DNA of 39,728 nt from Saccharofermentans sp. (GTDB taxonomy: Bacteria > Bacillota_A > Clostridia > Saccharofermentanales > Saccharofermentanaceae), in assembly GCA_024692105.1 (NCBI GenBank), contig JAILMZ010000051.1:1-39728 (forward strand), written 5' to 3'. The notes beneath the pieces were generated by a model, which ran no database searches, was not told where the DNA came from, and saw only the letters and a list, made by a program, of their open reading frames with translations. The position numbers were made by a program, and so were the translations under genes. This document shows positions 8,179-16,356 of the stretch, in pieces (position 1 is the first letter of the stretch; each line of letters opens with the position of its first letter).

Positions 8179-9285
8179 TTATTCGTCCTCGCCAGACCAT
8201 CCGAGCTTACTCAGCACCTGGTAATACTCGTCGGTCCCCCATTCATAAGGCGCCGGACAGAAGTCATTACCCGGCCTTGTCGAGGTCTGGGAATAGGGAA
8301 TTACGTTCAGTTTATAGTCTACGCAATTCTGCCCTTCACTGTCCATTATAAATGTGCATTGAATTATACAAGAATCGGGGTCGCTCAATGTGTTATTTCC
8401 GCCAAAACAGAAATTGGACAGACTGTAGCAGATGAACTTGCCGTTGTAGACCTCGATCGGCTGGAGCCTGTGCGGGTGCGTTCCGATGATGATGTCGGCC
8501 CCGTAATCAATGAGTCCGTAAGCCAAATTGATCTGGTCGTTATTGGGCGTGTACATCTTCTCGACGCCCCAGTGACAGCTCGCGATGATTATGTTCGCCC
8601 CCATCTCCTTGAGCTCGTCGATGCAGGCCTTGCCCTGGTCGAGCGTCGCGCTGTTGCCGAGACCGAACATTCCGATCTTAACGCCGTTTGCCGTCTCATA
8701 TATCGCGACATTATCCTCGTTGCTCCAGACTATGCCGTAAGCATCCAGGTTATCCATCGTGTCCTGCAGGCCTTCGAGCTTAAAATCCTTGGTGTGGTTG
8801 TTCGCGATATTGACCGCCTCTATCCCGGCATCCGTCAGCATCACGAGCGCCTCGGGCTTCATCCCGAAAACGAACTCCTTCTGCGCATACGACGTCCTGT
8901 CGGTAACCGCGCACTCGAGATTGGCGAGCGTCATGTCGTCAGCCAGGAATATATCCTTGCAGTTCTGGAAGCAGTAATCGTAATCGTCACCCACCACGGC
9001 ATCAAAGCCGACTGAGCTGTTCTGCCTGAAATCTTCAGCCAGCGTACAATCGCCAATGAACGAGACGGTGACCTCGATCGGCTCGTTGGATTCAGGCTCT
9101 GTTGCCTCGGGCTCGGGAGTCGGCGTCGGTGTGGGCGTCGGAGACGGAGTCGACTCCGGGACCGTATCCAGTATTACCGTTGTCTCTGCTGCTTCCGGAG
9201 CGAATTCATCATTGGACGCAGAACAGGCGGTAATGCCGAGCAAGACCGCCAGAATGAGCACAGGAATACAAGGATTAGATTTCAT
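8179..9285 (-). CDS. CapA-family (PGA_cap) lipoprotein
   Basis: The 368-residue protein has a type II signal peptide (LLGITAC, Cys21), a low-complexity Thr-Pro spacer (TPSPTPTPTPTPEPE), and a CapA/PgsA-like metallophosphatase-fold domain: SFIGDCTLAED, NLECAVTD, NIANNHTKDF, ASCHWGVE and IIGTHPHRLQP supply the Asp, Asn and His residues typical of the fold. Relatives take part in poly-gamma-glutamate capsule synthesis or act as cell-surface phosphoesterases; no capB/capC genes are near, so the capsule role is not supported here. The start is fixed by the signal peptide; there is no ribosome site, and a -10 box sits 6 nt before the ATG. The gene lies directly upstream of purE. Confidence 0.85.
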   Translation of the reverse strand: MKSNPCIPVLILAVLLGITACSASNDEFAPEAAETTVILDTVPESTPSPTPTPTPTPEPEATEPESNEPIEVTVSFIGDCTLAEDFRQNSSVGFDAVVGDDYDYCFQNCKDIFLADDMTLANLECAVTDRTSYAQKEFVFGMKPEALVMLTDAGIEAVNIANNHTKDFKLEGLQDTMDNLDAYGIVWSNEDNVAIYETANGVKIGMFGLGNSATLDQGKACIDELKEMGANIIIASCHWGVEKMYTPNNDQINLAYGLIDYGADIIIGTHPHRLQPIEVYNGKFICYSLSNFCFGGNNTLSDPDSCIIQCTFIMDSEGQNCVDYKLNVIPYSQTSTRPGNDFCPAPYEWGTDEYYQVLSKLGWSGEDE

Positions 9286-9291
9286 GGAATC

Positions 9292-9300
9292 ATTATATCA
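9292..9300 (-). promoter_or_regulatory. Extended -10 promoter giving a predicted leaderless CapA mRNA
   Basis: On the minus strand TGATATAAT has a perfect -10 hexamer (9292-9297) with extended TG. Only GATTCC separates it from the ATG, so transcription would start at or within a base or two of the start codon. There is no Shine-Dalgarno sequence. Confidence 0.6.
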
Positions 9301-9343
9301 ATCTTTGGCAAAATCCATCTTTTTATATTAAGAATTTTCAGCC

Positions 9344-9446
9344 GTCGACTTTTTCGTGGCCAAATACGTGATTATCGCCACGGTTTCGTGCAAATTCGCG
9401 CCCATTTGCACAATTCCGTGGCCGAAACAGCCAAATTAGCCACGGA
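9344..9446. repeat. REPIN-like double palindrome downstream of the nuclease-like gene
   Basis: Three inverted repeats lie in a row: CGTGGC/GCCACG (9355-9360 with 9377-9382), TGCAAAT/ATTTGCA (9389-9395 with 9404-9410) and CCGTGGC/GCCACGG (9416-9422 with 9439-9445). The outer edges, TCGACTTTTTCGTGGCC on the left and GCCACGGATTAG on the right, are identical to the ends of the shorter copy at 10357-10399. Two palindromes joined by a central palindrome resemble a REPIN. There is no U-tract in the right place for a normal terminator, though the structures could still stabilise an mRNA end. Confidence 0.6.
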
Positions 9447-9461
9447 TTAGACGATGCCCCC

Positions 9462-10238
9462 TTACAAGAGCAGCATCGATTTATAAACTGCATGATTTAT
9501 TGTCGTATCCAACTCTCTTGGATCAAAAGGCTTATCCTGCATATCGTAGGTAAACAGCACATCAAAATCAGTGATCAGGCCGGCATTTATGTAATTGTTA
9601 TTCCTGATCTCATAATCACGCAGATAACCTGACTTGTTCATCAGACCAAGGTGCTCATGGAATTTGCAGAGGTTAAGCTCCCTGATATAAAAGACGAAGT
9701 CAGGATGGATCGGCCTGTTAAGTCCGGCAAGCCAGACCTCCGGCTCATACTTAAACGGTATACCATGCTCAGTGTAATAGATCGCGATCTCGCGTTCCGG
9801 ATTTGACCTGTAATATACCCCGTTGAACGGATAAAACTTCTTATCGCGGTAATTGGGATTCGCATCATTCTTAAGCGAGTCAAAGAACTCTTTATCCAGA
9901 CTGACCAGTTCGTGACCGCCTGCATCAAATTGTCTGACCACATTATGAGGCTTATAATCCTCCGGCACCGGGCATCTGTACTGCGAGTTCCAGATTCCTT
10001 CAAGTTTGATAAGTTCTGATTCAAGAGCCATCCGCTTCTGAGCAATCTCAAGGTATTTTTGGCCATAATCTGTATTGCACCTGTAGACATGAGAACCGAC
10101 CATGCAAACTTTAACAACACCGCTCTCTACTGTTCTGCTCGAAATCTTTACATCAGGAAGCTTTGCAAGACCGGTCCTGCAATAATTGATCTTCAAAGCG
10201 AGATATTCTCTTGATTCAAACGGTGTAATGATGCCCAT
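9462..10238 (-). CDS. PD-(D/E)XK nuclease-like protein of unknown function
   Basis: I recognise no named family, but the C-terminal half reads like a compact PD-(D/E)XK restriction-type core. Counted from the chosen ATG (258 residues), these are RSNPERE (Glu148/150), GIPFKYE (Glu165), HPDFVF (Pro179-Asp180) and the strand KFHEHLGLM (Glu195), which would supply metal ligands; the usual lysine is replaced by His or lies elsewhere. The N-terminal half (ESREYLALKINYCRTGLAKLP and a long helix) may bind DNA or a partner. An in-frame TTG at 10253 would overlap the -10 box, so ATG 10238 is preferred. The gene is bracketed by palindromic repeats and has the same decamer promoter element as comM and comEA. 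The nuclease call is inference from motifs. Confidence 0.55.
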   Translation of the reverse strand: MGIITPFESREYLALKINYCRTGLAKLPDVKISSRTVESGVVKVCMVGSHVYRCNTDYGQKYLEIAQKRMALESELIKLEGIWNSQYRCPVPEDYKPHNVVRQFDAGGHELVSLDKEFFDSLKNDANPNYRDKKFYPFNGVYYRSNPEREIAIYYTEHGIPFKYEPEVWLAGLNRPIHPDFVFYIRELNLCKFHEHLGLMNKSGYLRDYEIRNNNYINAGLITDFDVLFTYDMQDKPFDPRELDTTINHAVYKSMLLL

Positions 10239-10244
10239 AGGCTG

Positions 10245-10300
10245 ATTATACAAGCCCGAAGCACCCGAAAAACCTTACAAAAACCGACAAAAACCGACAA
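10245..10300 (-). promoter_or_regulatory. Decamer-repeat promoter, copy A (nuclease-like gene)
   Basis: On the minus strand two complete TTTTTGTCGG-type decamers and a third, altered one (TTTTTGTAAGG) lead into GTTTTTCGGG (element 10264-10300). After 13 nt comes TATAAT (10245-10250), and after 6 nt more the ATG. The GTTTTT hexamer sits 17 nt before the -10 box, in the -35 place, though it does not resemble TTGACA. The same element stands before comM and comEA. Confidence 0.65.
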
Positions 10301-10356
10301 TCGCCTATTTTCACCCGATAAGAACTCACAGCTACTGGCAGGCGTGTTTTGGACAT

Positions 10357-10399
10357 CGACTTTTTCGTGGCCAAAATCGGGGATTTCGCCACGGATTAG
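10357..10399. repeat. REP-like palindrome upstream of the nuclease-like gene
   Basis: TCGACTTTTTCGTGGCC and GCCACGGATTAG flank a 16-bp centre; CGTGGC (10366-10371) pairs with GCCACG (10388-10393). Both ends match the ends of the longer structure at 9344-9446 and lie in the same orientation, so the nuclease-like gene is between two direct copies. Confidence 0.65.
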
Positions 10400-10428
10400 T
10401 CTACGTCACTGCTCTAGTCCCCTCAAAA

Positions 10429-10434
10429 TATGAT
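10429..10434 (+). promoter_or_regulatory. Possible -10 box of queA-tgt
   Basis: TATGAT lies 36 nt before the queA start in an A/T-rich stretch between divergent genes. No convincing -35 hexamer is visible at the usual spacing. Confidence 0.35.
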
Positions 10435-10470
10435 AAACTCTTTCGGAAATAACAAAAGAAGAAGGCTGAC

Positions 10471-11508
10471 ATGAAGACCAGTGATTTTTACTACGACCTG
10501 CCCGAGCGCCTCATAGCCCAGGTTCCGATCAAGGACCGCACGGCTTCGAGGCTCTTAGTGCTCGACAAAAAATCAGGCAGGACTATAGATAAGCATTTCT
10601 ACGACATCAAGGATTTCCTCAAAAAAGGCGACGTGCTCGTCATCAACAACACGCGCGTCATCCCGGCAAGGCTCCTGGGCGTAAGAACTGACACGGAAAG
10701 CCCCGTTGAGCTGCTCTTACTCAAGAGGATCGATGACAATCACTGGGAAACTCTCGCCCGCCCCGGCAAGAAAGTAAGAGAAGGGCGCCGCATGACTTTT
10801 ATCCCCGGTGAGCTCGAAGCAGAGTGCGAAGAAGTCTTAGAAAGCGGCAACCGCATCATAAGGTTCGATTTCGAAGGCGTGTGGGAAGAAGTGCTCGATA
10901 AGGCCGGCACCGTCCCCCTCCCGCCTTACATCCACGAGAAGCTCGATGACCCCGAGCGTTACCAGACTGTCTACAGCAAGGACCCGGGCTCGGCAGCCGC
11001 GCCCACGGCGGGACTGCATTTCACGAAGGAACTTATGCAGGAACTGAGGGACATGGGCGTCGAGATCGCAGAACTCACGCTGCACGTCGGACTCGGCACG
11101 TTCAGGCCCGTCAAGGCAGGCGACATCGAAGATCACGAGATGCACTCCGAGTGGTACGATTTCCCGAAGGAAGCATCGGACATCGTAAAGAAAGCCAAGG
11201 CTGAAGGCAGAAGGATAATCTCGGTCGGCACGACTTCGACCAGGACGCTCGAATCAGTAGCCAGCATCGACCCCGAGATGAACCCGCACTCGGGATACAC
11301 TAACATCTTCATCTACCCCGGCTATGAGTTCAAATGCATCGATTCGCTCATCACGAATTTCCATCTTCCCGAGTCGACCCTTATAATGCTGGTATCGGCA
11401 CTTGCAGGAAGAGAGAACGTACTTAACGCATACAAGCACGCCGTGGAGGAGGAATACAGGTTCTTCTCTTTCGGCGACGCGATGTTCATAACAGATCTGG
11501 AGGATTAA
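10471..11508 (+). CDS. queA: S-adenosylmethionine:tRNA ribosyltransferase-isomerase
   Basis: The 345-residue protein matches QueA in length and motifs: SDFYYDLPERLIAQVP at the N-terminus, INNTRVIPARLLG, AAPTAGLHFT in the middle, and the C-terminal ITNFHLPESTLIMLVSALAG. QueA transfers the ribosyl group of S-adenosylmethionine to preQ1 in tRNA, giving epoxyqueuosine at position 34. An AGAAGAAGG ribosome site precedes the ATG. Its TAA stop is followed immediately by the tgt start codon, so the two genes form a tight operon catalysing consecutive steps. No genes for preQ1 synthesis are in the window, so the precursor is made from genes elsewhere or salvaged. Confidence 0.97.
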   Translation: MKTSDFYYDLPERLIAQVPIKDRTASRLLVLDKKSGRTIDKHFYDIKDFLKKGDVLVINNTRVIPARLLGVRTDTESPVELLLLKRIDDNHWETLARPGKKVREGRRMTFIPGELEAECEEVLESGNRIIRFDFEGVWEEVLDKAGTVPLPPYIHEKLDDPERYQTVYSKDPGSAAAPTAGLHFTKELMQELRDMGVEIAELTLHVGLGTFRPVKAGDIEDHEMHSEWYDFPKEASDIVKKAKAEGRRIISVGTTSTRTLESVASIDPEMNPHSGYTNIFIYPGYEFKCIDSLITNFHLPESTLIMLVSALAGRENVLNAYKHAVEEEYRFFSFGDAMFITDLED

Positions 11509-12633
<1,125 letters not shown>

Positions 12634-13191
12634 TCATCTGACGATAAGCGTCACGGCAGACAGGTTGCCGCACTTAAGCTCGCAGCTGTCCGATATGCGC
12701 CTTATCATGAAGTTCATCCATTCAGTACAGTTATCTGAGACGAGGGCATCCGCAAGGATCGCCTCGTCTGTCAGTTTGCGGTAGAAATTCGAAGTGGCGC
12801 AGACGATCCTGTCGCCGGTAGACAGTCCGAACTTGCCGTTCGGGAGCATGCGCATCTCGCCGCTCATCACGATCTTCGCGATGACGCCGCCGTGCCTCAC
12901 GCTCTCGACTACTTTTCCGTCGATCTCCATTATCATGTACTCGGCATTTCGGGGAAGCTGGCACTCGGCCTGCTCCGACGCGAATTCAAACCTGTGCGAA
13001 GGATCTGAGATATCTTCAAATCCCGCAGTCTCGATAAGGCTCTTAAATGAGTCGCGGTACTTATCAAGGTCCGCACCCACTGTCGCGCCTTCCAGGATGC
13101 CCAAGGTCGTAGAGACGCCTGCTGCAAGCACCACTTCATCGTCGTATGTAAGGCTGTCGCCCGCATGCCTGAAAATGTTGTACTCTATCAC
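12634..13191 (-). CDS. PP2C-fold pseudophosphatase (metal-site residues missing)
   Basis: The 185-residue protein looks like a shortened, decayed relative of the PP2C phosphatase whose stop codon overlaps its start (ATGA). Aligned by eye, the DGMGG metal site (VSDGMGGLANGED in the neighbour) reads AAGVSTTLGILEGA; the SDG motif (VTSDGVTD) reads ATSNFYRK; and the C-terminal DN-[YF]-TG reads GNLSAVTL. All metal-binding aspartates are therefore lost, so it should be catalytically inactive. The gene is still cleanly open, with codon usage like its neighbours and translational coupling, which argues for a regulatory or scaffolding role rather than decay. The family relation is inference; start and frame are well supported. 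Confidence 0.6.
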   Translation of the reverse strand: MIEYNIFRHAGDSLTYDDEVVLAAGVSTTLGILEGATVGADLDKYRDSFKSLIETAGFEDISDPSHRFEFASEQAECQLPRNAEYMIMEIDGKVVESVRHGGVIAKIVMSGEMRMLPNGKFGLSTGDRIVCATSNFYRKLTDEAILADALVSDNCTEWMNFMIRRISDSCELKCGNLSAVTLIVR

Positions 13192-14090
13192 AGGAAGCTT
13201 CTCTCCATCTTAATCACTATGCCGGTGTAGTTATCCTGGCGCTTGTTCTTCTTTCCGCGGATCGCATACTTGAGTCTCTCTGCAGAGGTGCGCGCACTAA
13301 GCTGCGGCGAGATGTATTTCGCGAGCCTGCCGAGGTTGACGGTATCGGTAACGCCGTCTGACGTCACGAGGATCACGTCCTCCTCGAAAAGCCTTATCGG
13401 GCTGCTGGTCTTGAGTATCCTGCACTCGTGGTTGCCCATGAAGTCAGTCAAGGCCCTCGCTCTGTTGTTCGTGTACGCGTCGTGCGTGCTGATGCCGCCT
13501 TCCGCCATCTTCTTAACAAGGTACGAGACATAATTCTGGCGCTGGTTTAAAAGCGTCGCCTTGTCGCCGCGCATGAGGATTATGTTGCTGTCACCGGACG
13601 AATAGAAATTCATGAAATTATCCTTGATGTGGACCATGACGATCGTCGCGCCGCTGCTGAGCTTGTACTTGTCGTAGATCTCGTCGGATATGGTGCGGAG
13701 CAATCCTGCGACTTCCGTCGTATCATCGAAGTTCACGGGATAGGATTCCTTAAGCCTGCTGATGATGTAGCTCGAGATGTCTTCTCCGTTTGCAAGACCG
13801 CCCATGCCGTCAGACACCGCCGCAATAAGACCGTTGCTCGGGAACTCAGCCATCGGCGAGATATAGAACGAATCCTCCTGTGCTTCTCTCTTTCCCTTCT
13901 CAAGGAAATACGCGACATCGCAGATGAGGAAGTCGTCGTTCTTGTCTTCGATCTTTTTCTTGTAGCGGAAGACTCTGACACCTGTGACGATGAGGATGTA
14001 TATGAACGCGACGAGGGCTATGAAGAACAGTGCGCCGCATACCCTCATGAGTTCGATTATCCTGTCGGAAAGGAGCGTGAAATCAATCAT
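13188..14090 (-). CDS. Membrane-anchored PP2C-family serine/threonine phosphatase
   Basis: The 300-residue protein has one N-terminal membrane helix (ALFFIALVAFIYILIVTGV), a basic stop-transfer segment, and a cytoplasmic PP2C domain. Metal-binding motifs are intact: QEDSFYI, VSDGMGGLANGED, VTSDGVTD and the final QDNYTG. SGATIVMVHI and YSSGDSNIILMRG are the usual core strands. It should remove phosphate from Ser/Thr in proteins; no Hanks-type kinase is in the window. Its start overlaps the upstream membrane-protein gene by 8 nt and its stop overlaps the pseudophosphatase start by 4 nt, so the three are translationally coupled and may work as one unit at the membrane. Confidence 0.85.
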   Translation of the reverse strand: MIDFTLLSDRIIELMRVCGALFFIALVAFIYILIVTGVRVFRYKKKIEDKNDDFLICDVAYFLEKGKREAQEDSFYISPMAEFPSNGLIAAVSDGMGGLANGEDISSYIISRLKESYPVNFDDTTEVAGLLRTISDEIYDKYKLSSGATIVMVHIKDNFMNFYSSGDSNIILMRGDKATLLNQRQNYVSYLVKKMAEGGISTHDAYTNNRARALTDFMGNHECRILKTSSPIRLFEEDVILVTSDGVTDTVNLGRLAKYISPQLSARTSAERLKYAIRGKKNKRQDNYTGIVIKMERSFL

Positions 14091-15000
14091 CTTTCTCTTC
14101 CTCCCCGGCCTTCATGTAGCGCGTGATAAGGCTGTCCGCATACACCGTGTTTATGTAGTGCATCACTGCGGTAAGCACGAAAAAATACAGGAACACATAT
14201 ATGCCCACGGACACTATCTGCGTGTTCATCAACAGCACGAAAGGTATCACCCCGAAAACAATGCAGTTGAGCACCACCATCCCGAGGCTCCTGCCGAACT
14301 TCAGAAGCACAAGTATGAAAGCGTTCTTATACATCTTAAAAAGCCCGAGTTCCCTCGTAACCATCATGCGGTAGACGATGTTCTGAACGAGCGAGAAGAA
14401 CACTAATATCGCGGCAAAAAGAACAGCGAGCAGAAGCCCTGCGAATATACCGAGGTTCATGTAAAAACTCACCGCCAGAAGGCAGATGAACGTGACCGCG
14501 ATCGATATGAACATCGCGCCAAAAGACTGCTTCAGATTCTCTTTTACTCCGAGCTTGAATGCTTTGACTGAAGACTCGCTTCCGCCGCCCATGAACAGTC
14601 CATATACGCGGGACAGTCCCGCCTGCACGGGACCGACGCAGACTAGAAGACTTGATACCAGCAGCATTATGCAGAACAGCATGAAGAGAAGGTACAGATT
14701 GACTGCGGCTTCTTCGCCGGTGATCTCGCCCGAACGGTTGGTCTGGCCGTGAAGTCCGAGTTCCATCATTGTTGCAGTGAATTCTGAAGGAAGGAACGAC
14801 GTACTCATCTGGGGAAGGATGTATCCGAGGATCAAAAACGCAACGGCCATCGCAGGGATATTGCAGATCACGAAGACGACATTGCAGCACATGAGCCTTA
14901 TGAGGTTGGTTCCGATACTTTCGAAAAACACAGGAACGCTTCCGCGGTCTTTGCCCGCGATAACAGCTGTCTCCTCCTGCCTGTCTTCCGATATGCTCAT
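14083..15000 (-). CDS. Multi-pass membrane protein, possibly YesL/DUF624-like
   Basis: The 305-residue protein has about six hydrophobic segments, cytoplasmic polar ends (start MSISEDRQEE, end KAGEEEKDD) and a loop NLKQSFGAMF that recalls YesL/DUF624 proteins, as does the first segment NLIRLMCCNVVFVICNIPA. The assignment is by resemblance only. It is 3 nt after trmFO and overlaps the PP2C gene by 8 nt, suggesting a membrane partner for the phosphatase. No transporter or enzyme motif is visible. Confidence 0.45.
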   Translation of the reverse strand: MSISEDRQEETAVIAGKDRGSVPVFFESIGTNLIRLMCCNVVFVICNIPAMAVAFLILGYILPQMSTSFLPSEFTATMMELGLHGQTNRSGEITGEEAAVNLYLLFMLFCIMLLVSSLLVCVGPVQAGLSRVYGLFMGGGSESSVKAFKLGVKENLKQSFGAMFISIAVTFICLLAVSFYMNLGIFAGLLLAVLFAAILVFFSLVQNIVYRMMVTRELGLFKMYKNAFILVLLKFGRSLGMVVLNCIVFGVIPFVLLMNTQIVSVGIYVFLYFFVLTAVMHYINTVYADSLITRYMKAGEEEKDD

Positions 15001-15003
15001 TAT

Positions 15004-16356
15004 TTAACTGCCTGTCTTTTGTCTTATCTCCTCTATTGTACCCGCAAAACGGTCGATCTGTTCAAGTGACCTTGCAGCGAGCGCGGAATTCTTGTCTTTC
15101 TTGGCCGTCTTTCCGCGGAACTTGCCGGGTATGGGATTGACGATGCCGAAGTTTGCATTCATCGGCACGAATTTCTTAACGTTAGGATCGGACACATACA
15201 TTGCCATCGAACCTATAACGGTATCTGCGTCAGGGTACATCGGGCAGTCGATCCCGAGCGCTTCCGTCGCGGCATAGAATCCGGCAAGAAGGCCTGAAGC
15301 CGTCGATTCGATATAACCTTCCACGCCCGTTATCTGGCCCGCGAAATGTATATTCGGCATCTTTCTCAGGCTGTATCTCGGCGTGAGGTTCTCGGGGGAA
15401 TTGAGGTACGTGTTGCGGTGCATCACGCCCATCCTGTAGTACTCCGCGTTCTCGAGTCCGGGGATCATGCCGAAGACTCTCTTCTGTTCACCGAACTTGA
15501 GGCGTGTCTGGAAGCCGACGAGGTTGTACATAGTTTTCGCCCTGTTGTCCTGCCTGAGCTGCAGGCACGCATAGGGCTCCTCGCCTGTCCTGGGGTCGAT
15601 AAGACCTACGGGCTTGAGCGGGCCGTACCTCATGGTATCCTCGCCTCTCGATGCCATCGTCTCTATCGGCATGCACCCTTCGAAGACGATCTCCTTATCG
15701 AAATTCTTTACCTCAGCCCTCTCCGCCGTAACCAGGGCGTTTCTGAAGGCAATGTATTCTTCCTTGTTCATCGGGCAGTTGATGTAATCGTCTCCGCCCT
15801 TGCCGTATCTTGAAGCCCTGAATGCTTTCGTCATGTCGATGGAATCGAGCGTAACGATGGGCGCAGCCGCATCAAAGAAATGCAGGTCTGATGCACCCGT
15901 AAGAGTTCTGATATCTTCGTAGAGATCGCCGTCAGTAAGAGGGCCCGTCGCAACAACGACGATGCCTTCCCTGGGGATCTTTGTAACTTCTTCTGATACT
16001 ACCGTGATGAGCGGATTGTTCTTTATCGACTCCGTGATATAAGAAGAGAACTCATCCCTGTCCACTGCGAGCGCGCCGCCTGCGGGAACTGCTGCCCTGT
16101 CGGCGGACTCCATTATGAGTGAACCCAGTCTTCTTAATTCTTCCTTGAGAAGTCCGATCGCATTCTCGAGCGCAGCAGCCCTTAAGGAATTGCTGCATAC
16201 GAGTTCGGCATAGCCGTCGCTGTGATGTGCCGGGGACTTTCTTACGGGCTTCATCTCATAAAGCTTCACCCTCACACCCAAAGACGCGATCATGTTCGCA
16301 GCTTCGCAGCCTGCGAGACCTGCGCCTATGACTGTTACTTCCGGTATATCACTCAT
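15004..16356 (-). CDS. trmFO: Methylenetetrahydrofolate--tRNA-(uracil-5-)-methyltransferase
   Basis: The 450-residue protein is TrmFO (Gid), the folate/FAD enzyme that makes ribothymidine at position 54 of tRNAs in many Bacillota. The N-terminal VIGAGLAGCEAA is the FAD dinucleotide-binding loop; SDGYAELVCSNSLRA contains the catalytic Cys region; GQITGVEGYIESTASGLLAG near the C-terminus closes the FAD site. Start and topA stop overlap by 8 nt (16349-16356), an arrangement seen in many Bacillota, where topA and trmFO are neighbours next to dprA. Confidence 0.97.
   Translation of the reverse strand: MSDIPEVTVIGAGLAGCEAANMIASLGVRVKLYEMKPVRKSPAHHSDGYAELVCSNSLRAAALENAIGLLKEELRRLGSLIMESADRAAVPAGGALAVDRDEFSSYITESIKNNPLITVVSEEVTKIPREGIVVVATGPLTDGDLYEDIRTLTGASDLHFFDAAAPIVTLDSIDMTKAFRASRYGKGGDDYINCPMNKEEYIAFRNALVTAERAEVKNFDKEIVFEGCMPIETMASRGEDTMRYGPLKPVGLIDPRTGEEPYACLQLRQDNRAKTMYNLVGFQTRLKFGEQKRVFGMIPGLENAEYYRMGVMHRNTYLNSPENLTPRYSLRKMPNIHFAGQITGVEGYIESTASGLLAGFYAATEALGIDCPMYPDADTVIGSMAMYVSDPNVKKFVPMNANFGIVNPIPGKFRGKTAKKDKNSALAARSLEQIDRFAGTIEEIRQKTGS

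Noticed and set aside
9344..9446. Ordinary rho-independent terminator for the nuclease-like gene
   Set aside because: On the minus strand the hairpins are followed by A-rich, not T-rich, sequence, so they do not have terminator form.
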